64,000 nucleotides of DNA. Source: Dehalococcoidia bacterium. Lineage in GTDB: Bacteria > Chloroflexota > Dehalococcoidia > Tepidiformales > Tepidiformaceae. Within the stretch, counting starts at the first letter, position 1. Each line of letters starts with the position of its first letter. The stretch spans positions 1 through 64,000 of the forward strand of contig JADLBC010000056.1 of the NCBI GenBank assembly GCA_020847985.1, given 5' to 3'. This document shows, one piece after another, positions 44,819 to 53,545 of this stretch. The translations under genes were made by a program, and so were the position numbers. Under the pieces are notes generated by a model. It worked only from the letters and a program-made list of their open reading frames with translations, was not told the origin of the DNA and ran no database searches.

Positions 44819-45210
44819 TGCCCTTCTCCTTCTGACGGGTGCCCCGCGGCGAGCCAGTCGTCGAGGCGCTCAAGCGCGCGGTCGATGTACTTCTTGCTCC
44901 CTTTCGTCATCTCGTCTTTCCGGATGACATCGAGCAACACGAACCCGTTGCCCCCGGGCACGGGCGCGAACAGCACTCGATGCGCCGGCCGGCCATTCGC
45001 GCGCATTTCCCACAACTCCGTGCCGCCTTCCACGTGCCGGAGCACATCGAAGCGCCCGAGCCCGCGGTTCGCACCGTGCTCCTCCAGCATCCGCACGCCC
45101 GTCACGATCGCCGAGAACGCCTCCGGAGCGCTCCGCGCGATGCCCTTCAGCGCCCTGCTCACGACCTCGTCTCCGTCCGCCGAGGCGTACAGATAGACCG
45201 GAAAACGCAC
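44815..45210 (-). CDS. HigB/RelE-superfamily toxin (GP49-like)
   Basis: The 131-residue protein matches the phage GP49-like branch of RelE toxins, ribosome-dependent or free mRNA endonucleases. Characteristic parts are RALKGIARSAPEAFSAIVTG, LRHVEGGTELWEMRANGRPA and HRVLFAPVPGGNGFVLLDVI, ending with KDEMTKGSKKYIDRALERLD. Basic residues on the sheet face fit RNA cleavage. It starts with GTG at 45210. TATAGT is 6 nt upstream, so the message is leaderless. Confidence 0.85.
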   Translation of the reverse strand: MRFPVYLYASADGDEVVSRALKGIARSAPEAFSAIVTGVRMLEEHGANRGLGRFDVLRHVEGGTELWEMRANGRPAHRVLFAPVPGGNGFVLLDVIRKDEMTKGSKKYIDRALERLDDWLAAGHPSEGEGQ

Positions 45211-45216
45211 TCTCTC

Positions 45217-45235
45217 ACTATAAACGATGACTTAT
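45217..45235 (-). promoter_or_regulatory. Toxin-antitoxin promoter with dyad
   Basis: TATAGT (45217-45222) is 6 nt from the GTG start. The AT-rich stretch ATAAGTCATCGTTTATAGT around it contains the imperfect dyad ATAA...TTAT, a likely antitoxin operator in otherwise GC-rich DNA. Confidence 0.5.
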
Positions 45236-45239
45236 GAGC

Positions 45240-45300
45240 CGGCATGGGGCCCATCCCTCGCCCGGGGTTGCCCCCTGGGAACCGGGAACTCCCTCCCTCG
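45240..45300. repeat. Heptamer-period intergenic element 6
   Basis: A GGGGCCCATCCC/GGGGTTGCCCCC core is followed by GGGAACC, GGGAACT and CCCTCCCTC units in the divergent gap. Confidence 0.5.
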
Positions 45301-45354
45301 ACAGCGAACACGCGAACGGCCACGATCGCGCGCACCTACTCGCCGGAGGCCGCC

Positions 45355-46353
45355 ATGGCCGAGATCCCCGTCGCCATCACCTTCCCCGTCGCGCCCGAGA
45401 TCGTCGAGCGCATCGCCGCCGTCGACCCGCGCATTCGCATCCTCGATTTCCCGGCTGCCGCCCTGCGCGCGGGCACCGAACTCCCCGCCGAGGAGAAGGC
45501 GCGCGCCCTCGCCACCATCGCCCAGGCCGAAGTCGGCTTCGGGCCCGCCCGCATCCCCCCGGAGTACCTGCGCGCCGCGGTGAATCTGAAGTGGTTCCAG
45601 TGCATCGTCGCGGGGGCCGATGCGCTCGTGAAGGAGGGCCTCGTCGGCCAGCACTTCGTCGTCACGAACGCGAGCGGCCTCTCCTCCGTGAACATCGCCG
45701 AATACTGCATGGCGGCCATGCTCATCTGGTCGAAGCGGCTCGACCTGGCCGTTCGCCAGCAGCTGGAGCACCGCTGGCAGGGCCGCCAGACAGGCGAAAT
45801 CATGGGCCGGACGGTGGGCATCGCGGGGATGGGCGCCATCGGCCGCGAACTCGCCCGCCGCGCCCGCGCCTTCGGCATGCGCGTCATCGCCAGCCGCCGC
45901 ACCATCCAGCCCGGCGATACCGACCCGGACTGCGACCTCCTCGTCCCTTACAGCGACCTCGACACCCTCCTGCGCGAATCCGACTACCTCGTGCTCTGCG
46001 TGCCGCTCACGCCCGAGACGCACCACCTCATCGGCGCCAACGAACTGGCCCGCATGAAGCCGTCCGCCTGCCTCGTGAACATCGCCCGCGGGCCCGTGGT
46101 CGACCAGGCGGCGCTCATCGAAGCGCTGCGGGCGAACACCATCGCCGGCGCCATCCTCGATGTCACCGACCCGGAACCGCTGCCCGCCGATGACCCGCTC
46201 TGGGATGCGCCGAACGTGATGATCACGCCGCACGTCTCCGGCTCGGTCGAAGGGTACGGGCATCGCGCCGCCGAGATCTTCCTTGCGAACCTGCGGCGCT
46301 ACTGCGCGGGCAAACCCCTCGAGCACGTGGTCGATCCCGTCCTCGGGTACTGA
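45355..46353 (+). CDS. D-2-hydroxyacid dehydrogenase
   Basis: This 332-residue NAD(P)H enzyme reduces a 2-oxoacid. The nucleotide loop is VGIAGMGAIGRELARRARAF. Catalytic residues are the Arg in NIARGPVVDQAAL, the Glu in LDVTDPEPLP and the His in ITPHVSG. SSVNIAEYCMAAMLIWSKRL is the family's helix before the Rossmann domain. Substrate (glyoxylate, hydroxypyruvate or others) cannot be decided. GGAGGC precedes the ATG at 45355; an upstream extension is repeat sequence. Confidence 0.9.
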   Translation: MAEIPVAITFPVAPEIVERIAAVDPRIRILDFPAAALRAGTELPAEEKARALATIAQAEVGFGPARIPPEYLRAAVNLKWFQCIVAGADALVKEGLVGQHFVVTNASGLSSVNIAEYCMAAMLIWSKRLDLAVRQQLEHRWQGRQTGEIMGRTVGIAGMGAIGRELARRARAFGMRVIASRRTIQPGDTDPDCDLLVPYSDLDTLLRESDYLVLCVPLTPETHHLIGANELARMKPSACLVNIARGPVVDQAALIEALRANTIAGAILDVTDPEPLPADDPLWDAPNVMITPHVSGSVEGYGHRAAEIFLANLRRYCAGKPLEHVVDPVLGY

Positions 46354-46367
46354 GCGGGCGGCGGCCC

Positions 46368-46373
46368 TATGCT
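46368..46373 (+). promoter_or_regulatory. -10 box for a leaderless Nramp-like transcript
   Basis: TATGCT is followed by 7 nt and the ATG at 46381. It favours that start over an in-frame ATG at 46369, which lies inside the box. Confidence 0.45.
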
Positions 46374-46380
46374 GGCGCGG

Positions 46381-47712
46381 ATGCGCGCGAAGCGGCCCAA
46401 CGGCGTCACGCACCACCCCGGCGAGACCGTCCGCCGCGACCTGCGCGTCCTCATTCGCGCCTCGCGGGAGGCACGCAAGGGCGCCGGCGGGCTCGGCCCC
46501 GGGCTCATCACCGGCGTCGCCGACGACGACCCGTCGGGCATTTCGACCTACACCATCACCGGCGCCGCCCACGGCTACAGCCTGCTCTGGACCAGCCTCG
46601 CGACCCTGCCGATGAACGTCGCCGTGCAGACGTTGTGCGCGCGCCTCGGCATCGTCAGCGGGCGAGGGCTCGCGGCGGTGACGGCGGAGCGCTTCGGCCG
46701 CCGCGCGCTCTGGCCGCTCGTCGCGATGCTGCTCGTGGCGAACATCGTGAACATCGGCGCCGACCTGGGCGCCATCGCGGCGGCGGTGGACCTGCTCACG
46801 GGCATCCCCGCGGGCTGGCTCGTGATCCCCATCGGCGCCGGTCTCGCGCTCATGGAGGTGGTCGTCCCCTACCCGGCGCTGGCACGCGTGCTGAAGCTGC
46901 TCACGCTCGTGATCTTCGCGTATGTCATGGGCGCGTTCGTTTCGAACCCGGACTGGGGCGCGGCCGCGAAGGCGACGGTCGTCCCGCGCATGACGTTCGA
47001 CCGCGACGGCATCACCGCGATCGTCGCCATCCTCGGGACCACCATCTCGCCCTACCTCTTCTTCTGGCAGGCCTCGGAGGAGGTCGAAGAGGAGGCGCGC
47101 ATCGGCATCTCCCCCGCGACGGCGACGCGCGAACGGCTGCACGGCCTCGTGCGCGCCTCGCATTGGGATGTCGTCACGGGCATGGCGATGGCGAACGTCG
47201 GCTTTTACTTCGTCGTCCTCACCTCCGCGGCGACACTCGGCGCGAGCGGCCAACACCACGTGGAGACCGCCGCCGAGGCCGCCGAGGCGCTGCGTCCACT
47301 CGCCGGCAGCGGCGCGACGGTGCTCTTCGCGGCCGGGATCATCGGGACGGGGCTGCTCGCGGTGCCGGTGTTGGCGGGGTCGGCCGGGTATGCCGTGGCC
47401 GAACTGTTCGGCTGGCGCGAAGGGCTGAACGAAAGCCTCCGCCGCGCGCCCCAGTTCTACGCCGTGATCGCGCTCTCGACGCTCCTGGGTATCGCCATCA
47501 ACCTCAGCGGGCTCCCGGAGATGCGCGCGCTGTACCTTGCGGCGATCGTGAACGGCGTGACCGCGCCGATCGTGCTGGCGTTCATCATGTTCGCCGCGCA
47601 CGACCGCCGCGTGCTGGGCGAATTCGTCCCCGGGCCGTGGCTGCTCGGCGCGGGCTGGCTCACGACGGCGGCGATGGCGGCCGCCGCGATCGCGCTGGTG
47701 GTCACTCTCTGA
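46381..47712 (+). CDS. Nramp family metal transporter, divergent active site
   Basis: This 443-residue protein has about eleven helices. The first unwound helix reads GLITGVADDDPSGISTYT in place of the canonical DPGN. Helix 6 reads TTISPYLFFWQASEE in place of the MPH motif whose Met binds transition metals. Nramp relatives without that Met include Mg2+/Al3+-type transporters, so manganese or iron is not assured. It lies after a dehydrogenase gene and before a repeat element. Confidence 0.85.
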   Translation: MRAKRPNGVTHHPGETVRRDLRVLIRASREARKGAGGLGPGLITGVADDDPSGISTYTITGAAHGYSLLWTSLATLPMNVAVQTLCARLGIVSGRGLAAVTAERFGRRALWPLVAMLLVANIVNIGADLGAIAAAVDLLTGIPAGWLVIPIGAGLALMEVVVPYPALARVLKLLTLVIFAYVMGAFVSNPDWGAAAKATVVPRMTFDRDGITAIVAILGTTISPYLFFWQASEEVEEEARIGISPATATRERLHGLVRASHWDVVTGMAMANVGFYFVVLTSAATLGASGQHHVETAAEAAEALRPLAGSGATVLFAAGIIGTGLLAVPVLAGSAGYAVAELFGWREGLNESLRRAPQFYAVIALSTLLGIAINLSGLPEMRALYLAAIVNGVTAPIVLAFIMFAAHDRRVLGEFVPGPWLLGAGWLTTAAMAAAAIALVVTL

Positions 47713-47850
47713 GTTCCCAGTTCCCGGTTCCCAGTTCCCAGGGGCTACCCCGGGGGAGCGAGTCGCCCCGGAGGGATCTTCTCGCGGGGGCTTTCTCCCC
47801 GTGAGGGGCCGATCCCCTGGGCACTGGGAACCGGGAACTGGGAACTGGGC
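47713..47850. repeat. Heptamer-period intergenic element 7 (long palindrome)
   Basis: GTTCCCA, GTTCCCG, GTTCCCA, GTTCCCA run in on the left, and GGGAACC, GGGAACT, GGGAACT run out on the right as their inverse. The core is rich in GGGGC/GCCCC pairs. The spacer could fold into one long stem. Confidence 0.7.
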
Positions 47851-47851
47851 G

Positions 47852-47857
47852 TAAGAT
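47852..47857 (+). promoter_or_regulatory. -10 box of the patatin gene
   Basis: TAAGAT directly follows the repeat element and is 58 nt before the ATG at 47915, giving a leader with GGGAGAG as ribosome-binding site. Confidence 0.4.
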
Positions 47858-47914
47858 GGCGCCTCATCACCGGAGCCGTTCGCGGCTCGCTGCAAGGGAA
47901 AGGGAGAGCGACAG

Positions 47915-48823
47915 ATGGCCTCGCGCGCGCTCGTACTTGGCGGGGGCGGCCCCGTCGGCATCGCCTGGGAATCCGGGCTTCTCATGGGCCTCGCCGAAGC
48001 CGGCGTGGACCTCAGCACCGCCGATACCGTCATCGGCACCTCCGCCGGTTCGGTGGTGGGCGCGCAGCTCAAGCTGGGCCGTTCGCCCCGGGAGATTGGC
48101 GAGCCCCACCTGCGCGGCAACGCCGGCGGGCGGGCGGCGGCGGCGGCGGCCCAGAACCCCGCATCGCAGGGGCAGCAGCCCGCGCTTTCGCCACTCATGG
48201 AGCTTCGCCTCAAGGGAGCCGACGCCGGCACCGACCCGGACGAGCTCATGCGCGCCATCGGCAAGTTCGCCCTCGAAGCCGAGACCATCACCGAAGAGCA
48301 GTTCATCAACAGCACCGGCTACCTCATTTCGAAGGCGGAGGGCTGGCCGAAGGGCTACATGTGCACCGCCGTCGATGCCAACGACGGCACCTTCGTCGCC
48401 TGGAGCGGGCAGGAGGGCGTCACCCTCGGCGCCGCCGTCGCCTCCAGCTGCAGCGTCCCCGGCGTGTATCCGCCCATCACCATCGGCGGGCGCCGCTATA
48501 TGGATGGCGGCATGCGCTCGGGCACGAACGCCGACCTCGCGAAGGGCCACGACCGCGTCGTCGTCATCGCCGTCTCCGTGGGCGGCAGCGGCGAAGGCCC
48601 GCAGGCCGCCATGGCCGAACTCACCCGCCGGCGCCTCGAAGCCGAGCTTGAGACCATTCGCAAGGCGGGCGGGCAGGTCGAACTCGTCACCCCGGACGCG
48701 GGCTGCGCGGCGGCCTTCGGCGTCAACCTCATGGACTTCACCCGCCGCGGCCCCGTCGCCGTCGAGGGTGTGCGCCAGGGCGGCGAACTCGCCGAGCGCC
48801 TGCGCGGCTTCTGGAACGTCTGA
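47915..48823 (+). CDS. Patatin-like phospholipase
   Basis: The 302-residue enzyme is a Ser-Asp dyad lipid acyl hydrolase. The oxyanion loop is LVLGGGGPVGIAWE, the nucleophile is in VIGTSAGSVVGA and the Asp in RRYMDGGMRSG. No signal or membrane helix is seen, so it acts in the cytosol or on the inner membrane face. Related bacterial proteins include RssA-like enzymes. It is followed after 35 bp by an SDR gene in the same direction. Confidence 0.9.
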   Translation: MASRALVLGGGGPVGIAWESGLLMGLAEAGVDLSTADTVIGTSAGSVVGAQLKLGRSPREIGEPHLRGNAGGRAAAAAAQNPASQGQQPALSPLMELRLKGADAGTDPDELMRAIGKFALEAETITEEQFINSTGYLISKAEGWPKGYMCTAVDANDGTFVAWSGQEGVTLGAAVASSCSVPGVYPPITIGGRRYMDGGMRSGTNADLAKGHDRVVVIAVSVGGSGEGPQAAMAELTRRRLEAELETIRKAGGQVELVTPDAGCAAAFGVNLMDFTRRGPVAVEGVRQGGELAERLRGFWNV

Positions 48824-48857
48824 CCCGGTCCGGTTCGCGGCACACAAGGGGGGAATC

Positions 48858-49628
48858 ATGCGGTACGAAGGGAAGGTCGCGGTCGTCACCGGCGCGGCCG
48901 GCGGCATCGGGCGGCAGGCATGCCTGCGTTTCGCCTCCGAAGGCGCGAAGGTCGTCGCCGTCGACCTCGCGGCGAGCCCGCTCGAGGAGGTCGTGGCCGA
49001 GGTGAAGGCGGCCGGCGCCGAGGCCATCGCCGTCCCCTGCGATGTCACGCAGTCGGCGCAGGTCGAAAACTACGCGCGCGTCGCGAAGGCCACCTTCGGC
49101 CGCATCGATGCCTTCTTCAACAACGCCGGCATCGAAGGCTGGGTCGGCCCGAGCCTGGAGTACCCCGAGGAGATCTTCGACAAAGTCCTCGCGGTGAACG
49201 TGAAGGGCGTGTGGCTGGGGATGAAGTACGTCGTCCCCATCATGCGTGAACAGGGCGGCGGCGCGATCGTCAACACCGCGTCGGTCGCCGGCCTCAGCGG
49301 CACACCCACGATCATCGCCTATGGCGCGAGCAAGCACGCCGTCATCGGCCTCTCCAAGAGCGCCGCGCTCGAGTTCGGCGCCGACCAGGTTCGCGTGAAC
49401 GCCGTCTGCCCTTCGCCCATCGAGACGCGGATGATGCGGTCGCTCGAACGCGGCATCAACCCGGACCACCCGGAGGCGGTGAAGCGGATGATGGCCGCGA
49501 ATATCCCCCTCGGGCGCTACGGCGAACCGGAGGAAGTCGCCGCGCTCGTCGCCTTCCTCTGCAGCGACGACGCGAAATTCATCAGCGGCGGCGTCTACAC
49601 GATCGATGGCGGCAGCCGGGCACGGTAG
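48858..49628 (+). CDS. Short-chain dehydrogenase/reductase (classical SDR)
   Basis: This 256-residue NAD(P)-dependent oxidoreductase has TGAAGGIG in the cofactor loop and VDLAASP after strand 2, which favours NAD. NNAG, the catalytic Ser in VNTASVAG and YGASK complete the active site, and GGVYTIDGGSRAR is at the end. A close look suggests a 3-oxoacyl-ACP reductase- or cyclohexanol dehydrogenase-like member, but the substrate is undetermined. GGGGGGAATC precedes the ATG. Confidence 0.9.
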   Translation: MRYEGKVAVVTGAAGGIGRQACLRFASEGAKVVAVDLAASPLEEVVAEVKAAGAEAIAVPCDVTQSAQVENYARVAKATFGRIDAFFNNAGIEGWVGPSLEYPEEIFDKVLAVNVKGVWLGMKYVVPIMREQGGGAIVNTASVAGLSGTPTIIAYGASKHAVIGLSKSAALEFGADQVRVNAVCPSPIETRMMRSLERGINPDHPEAVKRMMAANIPLGRYGEPEEVAALVAFLCSDDAKFISGGVYTIDGGSRAR

Positions 49629-49708
49629 GCGCGCACGACCGGCGGCGGCGTGATGGGGGCGCAATGCCCGCCCCCCGCAGCCGCATTCCGCTTTCTGGCG
49701 GGCGCTCC

Positions 49709-49714
49709 TATACT
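49709..49714 (+). promoter_or_regulatory. -10 box of the small membrane peptide gene
   Basis: A consensus TATACT lies 53 nt before the GTG at 49768. No consensus -35 is visible. Confidence 0.5.
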
Positions 49715-49767
49715 CGAAGAAAGCTCCCTTGCGATGCAGTCGCGCCCGGGGAGCGTGGAGGATCCTC

Positions 49768-49878
49768 GTGAAGAAGTTCCTGGGCATCTTCGCGCTGCTG
49801 GGCGGGCTCGCCGCCGCCCTCATGTTCTGGCGCCGCCGCCAGGAAGACGACGAATTCCTGGACGAAGAGCTGGAGTAG
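49768..49878 (+). CDS. 36-residue single-pass membrane peptide
   Basis: GTG opens MKKFLGIFALLGGLAAALMF, then WRRRQEDDEFLDEELE and a TAG. A positively charged start, one membrane helix, a basic cluster and a strongly acidic tail give a clear N-out or N-in topology signal. GGAGG is correctly spaced (GTGGAGGATCCTCGTG) and a TATACT promoter precedes it. Similar short 'FWRRRxxDDE' peptides are often missed in high-GC annotation. The function is unknown. Confidence 0.65.
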   Translation: MKKFLGIFALLGGLAAALMFWRRRQEDDEFLDEELE

Positions 49879-49990
49879 CGTCGGCCGTCCCGCGCGGCCT
49901 GCCACCGCGCCGCCGCGCCATCCCACTTCCATCGCACGTTGGAAAGAACCGTTGCGGCCCCCCGCGGCGGCGTGGTCCACTGCTCGCCAC

Positions 49991-50632
49991 ATGGCCTGGA
50001 CCGATATCACCGTCCCCATTCGCCCCGGCATGCCGCTCTTCGAAGGCGACCCGCCCCTCGTCATCGCGCGCGTCTCCGATATGGCCGAAGGCGGCGTCTG
50101 CACCCTCGGCCGCATCGAAGCCACACTGCACCTCGGCACCCACATCGACGCCCCCTGCCACTTCGTCCCCGGCGCCGGCGGCATCGAGGAGACGCCGCTT
50201 GATTGCCTGGTCGGCCCCGCGTGGGTGGTCGAAGCGCGCACCATCGACCGCCATATCGATGCCGCCATGCTCGACCAGTTCGAAATCCCACCCGGCGCCC
50301 AGCGGCTGCTGTTCAAGACGCCGAACTCGGAGCTGTGGGCCCAGCCCGGCTTCACGCGCGACTATCTCGCCTTCACCGAGGACGCTGCCGAGGCGCTCGC
50401 GGCGCGCGGCGTGCGGCTCGTGGGCATCGATTACCTCTCCGTGGCCCCATTCGACGACCCCGCGCCCGTGCATCGCGCCTTCCTCGGGGGCGGCGTCGTC
50501 GTACTCGAAGGGATCGACCTGCGGGGCGTCGAGCCCGGCGAATACGACCTCATCTGCCTGCCCCTGCTCATCGAAGGCGCCGACGGCGCCCCCTGCCGCG
50601 CCCTGCTGCGCGACCGCGACGACGCGGGCTAG
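49991..50632 (+). CDS. Cyclase/kynurenine formamidase-like hydrolase
   Basis: This 213-residue metal hydrolase of the cyclase family (PF04199 type) has the metal motif HLGTHIDAPCHF (HxGTHxDxPxH) and a second conserved segment LVGIDYLSVAPFDD. Members hydrolyse N-formylkynurenine or open related amides or esters. No kynurenine-pathway genes are adjacent, so the substrate is open. It is followed after 44 bp by a DinB-like gene. Confidence 0.87.
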   Translation: MAWTDITVPIRPGMPLFEGDPPLVIARVSDMAEGGVCTLGRIEATLHLGTHIDAPCHFVPGAGGIEETPLDCLVGPAWVVEARTIDRHIDAAMLDQFEIPPGAQRLLFKTPNSELWAQPGFTRDYLAFTEDAAEALAARGVRLVGIDYLSVAPFDDPAPVHRAFLGGGVVVLEGIDLRGVEPGEYDLICLPLLIEGADGAPCRALLRDRDDAG

Positions 50633-50676
50633 CGGAAGAGATACGCGAACAGAAGAAAGAGCAACGGGGTGACACC

Positions 50677-51192
50677 ATGACCGAACAGACGCCAAAGGAC
50701 ACTGGCGAACTGCTCGCCTGGATGGACGACGGTTGGCGGGCCCTCACCGCCGAACTCGATCGTCTCGCCGGCACCCCCGCCGAACAACTCCGCGACCACC
50801 AGGGCTGGACTATCGCCGACCACCTCGCGCACCTCGCCGCGTGGGAAGCGTCGGCGCTCGCGGTCGTGCGGCGCCGTCCCCGGTACGAAGGCCTCGGCAT
50901 CCCCCGCGAGGCCTGGGACGGCGACGAGGACGCGATCAACGCCCGCCTGCACGCGATCCACGAGGGCATCAGCTTCGCGGCCGCGCGCACCATGCTCGAA
51001 ACGGTGCACGCGGACACGGTCGCGACGGTCTCCGCCATGCCCATCGCGGACCTGCTCAAGCCGGTCGACCACTACCTCCCGGGGGAACCCGATGACCCGG
51101 ACCTGCGCCCCGCCGGCCGCGTGATCGTCTCGAACTCCGGGCAGCACTTCACGGAGCACCTGGCCTGGATTCGCGCCCAGGCGGGCGCGTGA
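50677..51192 (+). CDS. DinB/ClbS-like four-helix metalloprotein
   Basis: The 171-residue protein has the DinB-like bundle with metal-binding His in GWTIADHLAHLAAWE and QHFTEHLAWIRAQ. Related ClbS/DfsB proteins hydrolyse or bind electrophiles, while other DinB-like members use bacillithiol or mycothiol. The present substrate is unknown. It ends within the first units of a heptamer repeat element. Confidence 0.82.
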   Translation: MTEQTPKDTGELLAWMDDGWRALTAELDRLAGTPAEQLRDHQGWTIADHLAHLAAWEASALAVVRRRPRYEGLGIPREAWDGDEDAINARLHAIHEGISFAAARTMLETVHADTVATVSAMPIADLLKPVDHYLPGEPDDPDLRPAGRVIVSNSGQHFTEHLAWIRAQAGA

Positions 51193-51299
51193 GAAAAGAG
51201 AAAAGGGGAAAGAGAAACGGGCTGACCGCAGTTGCCGCCCACCGTCCCATGGGGTTGCCCCCGTCTCCTTTTCTCCTTCCTCTTTTCTCTTTTCTCTCA
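51190..51299. repeat. Heptamer-period intergenic element 8
   Basis: GAGAAAAGAGAAAAGGGGAA on the left is mirrored by CTTTTCTCCTTCCTCTTTTC on the right, with GGGGTTGCCCCC in the middle. It lies between convergent genes. Confidence 0.65.
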
Positions 51300-52064
51300 C
51301 TACCCCCCGAAACGGCGGGCGAAGTCGGCTTCGTCGAGGGAGGCGCCGCGGCGGCGATCGCTGATCGCGAGCTCCATGCGCGTGAGCTGGGCGAGCCCCT
51401 TGCGCGTGTCACTCGCCACGCGCGCCTTGTCCTGCCGCTTCAGCCGCTGTTTGAACAGCCAGTAGGTGAACGCCTTCCACTCCGGGTAGCCGACGCGGTC
51501 GCGGAGCATGGTGCCCGTGGCTTCGAAGTAGTCGGCCTTGAGTTCCGCCAGCGGCTTGCCGTAGACGCGTTCGAACATCGTCTCGTCGTCACGGTCCTGG
51601 CCCCAGGGGCGGTTGCGGTTCTCCTTGTGGATGTCCTCTTCGATGGCCAGCTGCAGCGCTTCCTCGACGAGCACGCCGTAGAGGTAGTTCAGGTGGGCCG
51701 AATGCTTCGCCGCGCCGAGGTGACGGGCGAACGCCTCGTCTTCGATTTCGAGCGGCCAGCGCCCTTCGAACAGCAGCGCGTTCAGTTCGCGCGCGGGGAC
51801 GATGTCGAGCGCTTCGCCCAGCAGCCGCTCGGCGAGCAGGAGCCAGTCGAACGCCTCGCCGCCGATGAGGTAGCGGTACTCGCGGTCGCCGATGTGCTCT
51901 TCGGGCACGCGCCAGCGGCCCACCGCTTCGAGCAGCGCCTCGAACCAGTGGGTGCCGGTGAGGATGGCATGGCGCATGCGGAGAATCGCTTCTTCCGCTG
52001 CGGGAAGCGTCTCCTCGGCGGCCTCTTCGTAGCCGGCGCCGGGGGCCTGCGGGGACGATGCCAT
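51300..52064 (-). CDS. Soluble helical protein, function unknown
   Basis: The 254-residue product is rich in helices and has no motif I can assign. Recognisable stretches are TGTHWFEALLEAVGRWRVPE, REYRYLIGGEAFDWLLLAER and AKHSAHLNYLYGVLVEEALQ. There is no signal or membrane segment. The ATG at 52064 is preferred over one at 52070 because TATTCT ends 8 nt before it and only 2 nt before the other. Confidence 0.7.
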   Translation of the reverse strand: MASSPQAPGAGYEEAAEETLPAAEEAILRMRHAILTGTHWFEALLEAVGRWRVPEEHIGDREYRYLIGGEAFDWLLLAERLLGEALDIVPARELNALLFEGRWPLEIEDEAFARHLGAAKHSAHLNYLYGVLVEEALQLAIEEDIHKENRNRPWGQDRDDETMFERVYGKPLAELKADYFEATGTMLRDRVGYPEWKAFTYWLFKQRLKRQDKARVASDTRKGLAQLTRMELAISDRRRGASLDEADFARRFGG

Positions 52065-52072
52065 GGCCATTC

Positions 52073-52078
52073 AGAATA
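52073..52078 (-). promoter_or_regulatory. -10 box for a leaderless transcript
   Basis: TATTCT lies 8 nt before the ATG at 52064. Confidence 0.45.
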
Positions 52079-52144
52079 GCAGACGGCATGAAAACGCCCG
52101 GACTGGAGGCCTTCCCCCGGATTCCCCGCGTGAAGGCCCAAATT

Positions 52145-53545
52145 TCAGGCCGGCGCCGCCGGGAACCCCCACGGACGCGCCGTTTCGTACGCCGCGCTGA
52201 GCGTGAGCACGAGCCGGTCGCCGTAGCGCGGACCGACGATCTGCAACCCCACGGGGAGCCCTTCGACCAGCCCCGCGGGCAGAGATGCCGCCGGGTGCCC
52301 GGTGACATTGAACGGGTAGGTGAAGGGAATAAAGCCCGCGGGCCCGGCATCCTTGCCGCCGATGGTGCGCGGCGGCGGCCCTTCGGCCACGAACGGCAGC
52401 GCCGCGCACGTCGGCGTGAGCAGCACCGTGTACTCGTCGAGGAAGGCCGTCATCGTACGGTTGAGCGCGTGCCGCGTCTGCAGCGCCGCCGCGATATCCG
52501 TCCCCATGACCGCGCGGGCACGGTCGGCGAAGGCGACGAAGCCGGGCTCAAGGCCCGCCACGACGGCCTCGCCGAAGACATCCAGGAGGTGTGCATCGCC
52601 GGGCGCGCCGATCGCGTACCAGGCCGCCATCGGGTCCGCGAAGCCGGGGTGCGCGTCCACGAGGTCGGCACCGATCGCGTTCGCGAGTTCCTGCGCCGCC
52701 TGCCGGGCGCACGCGACCACCGCCGGGTCCACGGCGGCGTAGCCCAGGTCGCTGCTGAAGGCGATGCGCCGAATCACCGGCGGGTCGGCGAGGGTGGCCG
52801 CTTCATACCCGCCCGGCGGAGCGTCGAGGGCGTGCAGGTCGTTCGGGTGCGGCCCCGCCGCGAGGTCCAGGTACCGTCCCGCGTCGCGCACCGTACGCGT
52901 GAGCGGCCCGAGCGTACTGTGCGTCGCCCAGTGGGGGTACGTTTCGCCCGCAGCGGGGATGCGGCCCGCGCTCGGCTTGATCCCGTAGCAGCCGCAGAAG
53001 GCCGCCGGGATGCGCACCGACCCGCCGCCATCGGACCCCGTGCAGACGCTCACCAGGCCGCCGGCGACGGCCGCGGCGCTTCCGCCGCTGGAGCCCCCGG
53101 GCGTCTTCGACGCGTCCCAGGGGTTGCGGCTCGCCCCGAAGAGGCGGTTCACGGTGAAGCCCTTGTACCCGAATTCCGGGGTGTTCGTCTTGCCGATGAC
53201 GACCGCGCCGCCGGCCTTGAGGCGTGCCACCTGCACCGAATCCGAGGCGGCGATGCGGTCCTTGAACGGCGCCGCCCCCTGCGTGAACGGCATGCCCGCG
53301 ACCGGTTCGAGGTCTTTCACGCCGATGGGCACACCCGCGAACGGGCCGGGGTCGTCGCCGCGGGCGATGGCGGCGTCGATGGCGTCCGCCTGGCGCAGCG
53401 CGCCCTCCGGGTCCACGTGCACGAAGGCGTTGAGCGCGGGGTTGAGCCGCTCCGTGCGATCGAGAGCCTCGAGAGTGACCTCGCGGGCGCTCACCTTGCG
53501 GGTGCGAACGCGGTTGGCGGTTTCCCAGGCGGTTTCGAGCATCAT
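52145..53545 (-). CDS. Amidase signature family hydrolase
   Basis: This 466-residue amidase uses a Ser-cisSer-Lys triad: Lys in GVPIGVKDLE, the Gly/Ser motif KTPGGSSGGSAAAVAGG, and nucleophile Ser in TGSDGGGSVRIPAAFCG. The family cleaves diverse amides and includes GatA, but no gatB/C lies nearby, so a free amide hydrolase is more likely. Tandem ATGs at 53545 and 53542 follow GGAGGCGC. The longer ORF to 53674 lacks family similarity upstream. Confidence 0.9.
   Translation of the reverse strand: MMLETAWETANRVRTRKVSAREVTLEALDRTERLNPALNAFVHVDPEGALRQADAIDAAIARGDDPGPFAGVPIGVKDLEPVAGMPFTQGAAPFKDRIAASDSVQVARLKAGGAVVIGKTNTPEFGYKGFTVNRLFGASRNPWDASKTPGGSSGGSAAAVAGGLVSVCTGSDGGGSVRIPAAFCGCYGIKPSAGRIPAAGETYPHWATHSTLGPLTRTVRDAGRYLDLAAGPHPNDLHALDAPPGGYEAATLADPPVIRRIAFSSDLGYAAVDPAVVACARQAAQELANAIGADLVDAHPGFADPMAAWYAIGAPGDAHLLDVFGEAVVAGLEPGFVAFADRARAVMGTDIAAALQTRHALNRTMTAFLDEYTVLLTPTCAALPFVAEGPPPRTIGGKDAGPAGFIPFTYPFNVTGHPAASLPAGLVEGLPVGLQIVGPRYGDRLVLTLSAAYETARPWGFPAAPA

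Noticed and set aside
45232-48315. 1027-codon minus-strand ORF opposite the dehydrogenase and Nramp genes
   Set aside because: No recognisable domain and it overlaps two clear genes; a GC shadow.
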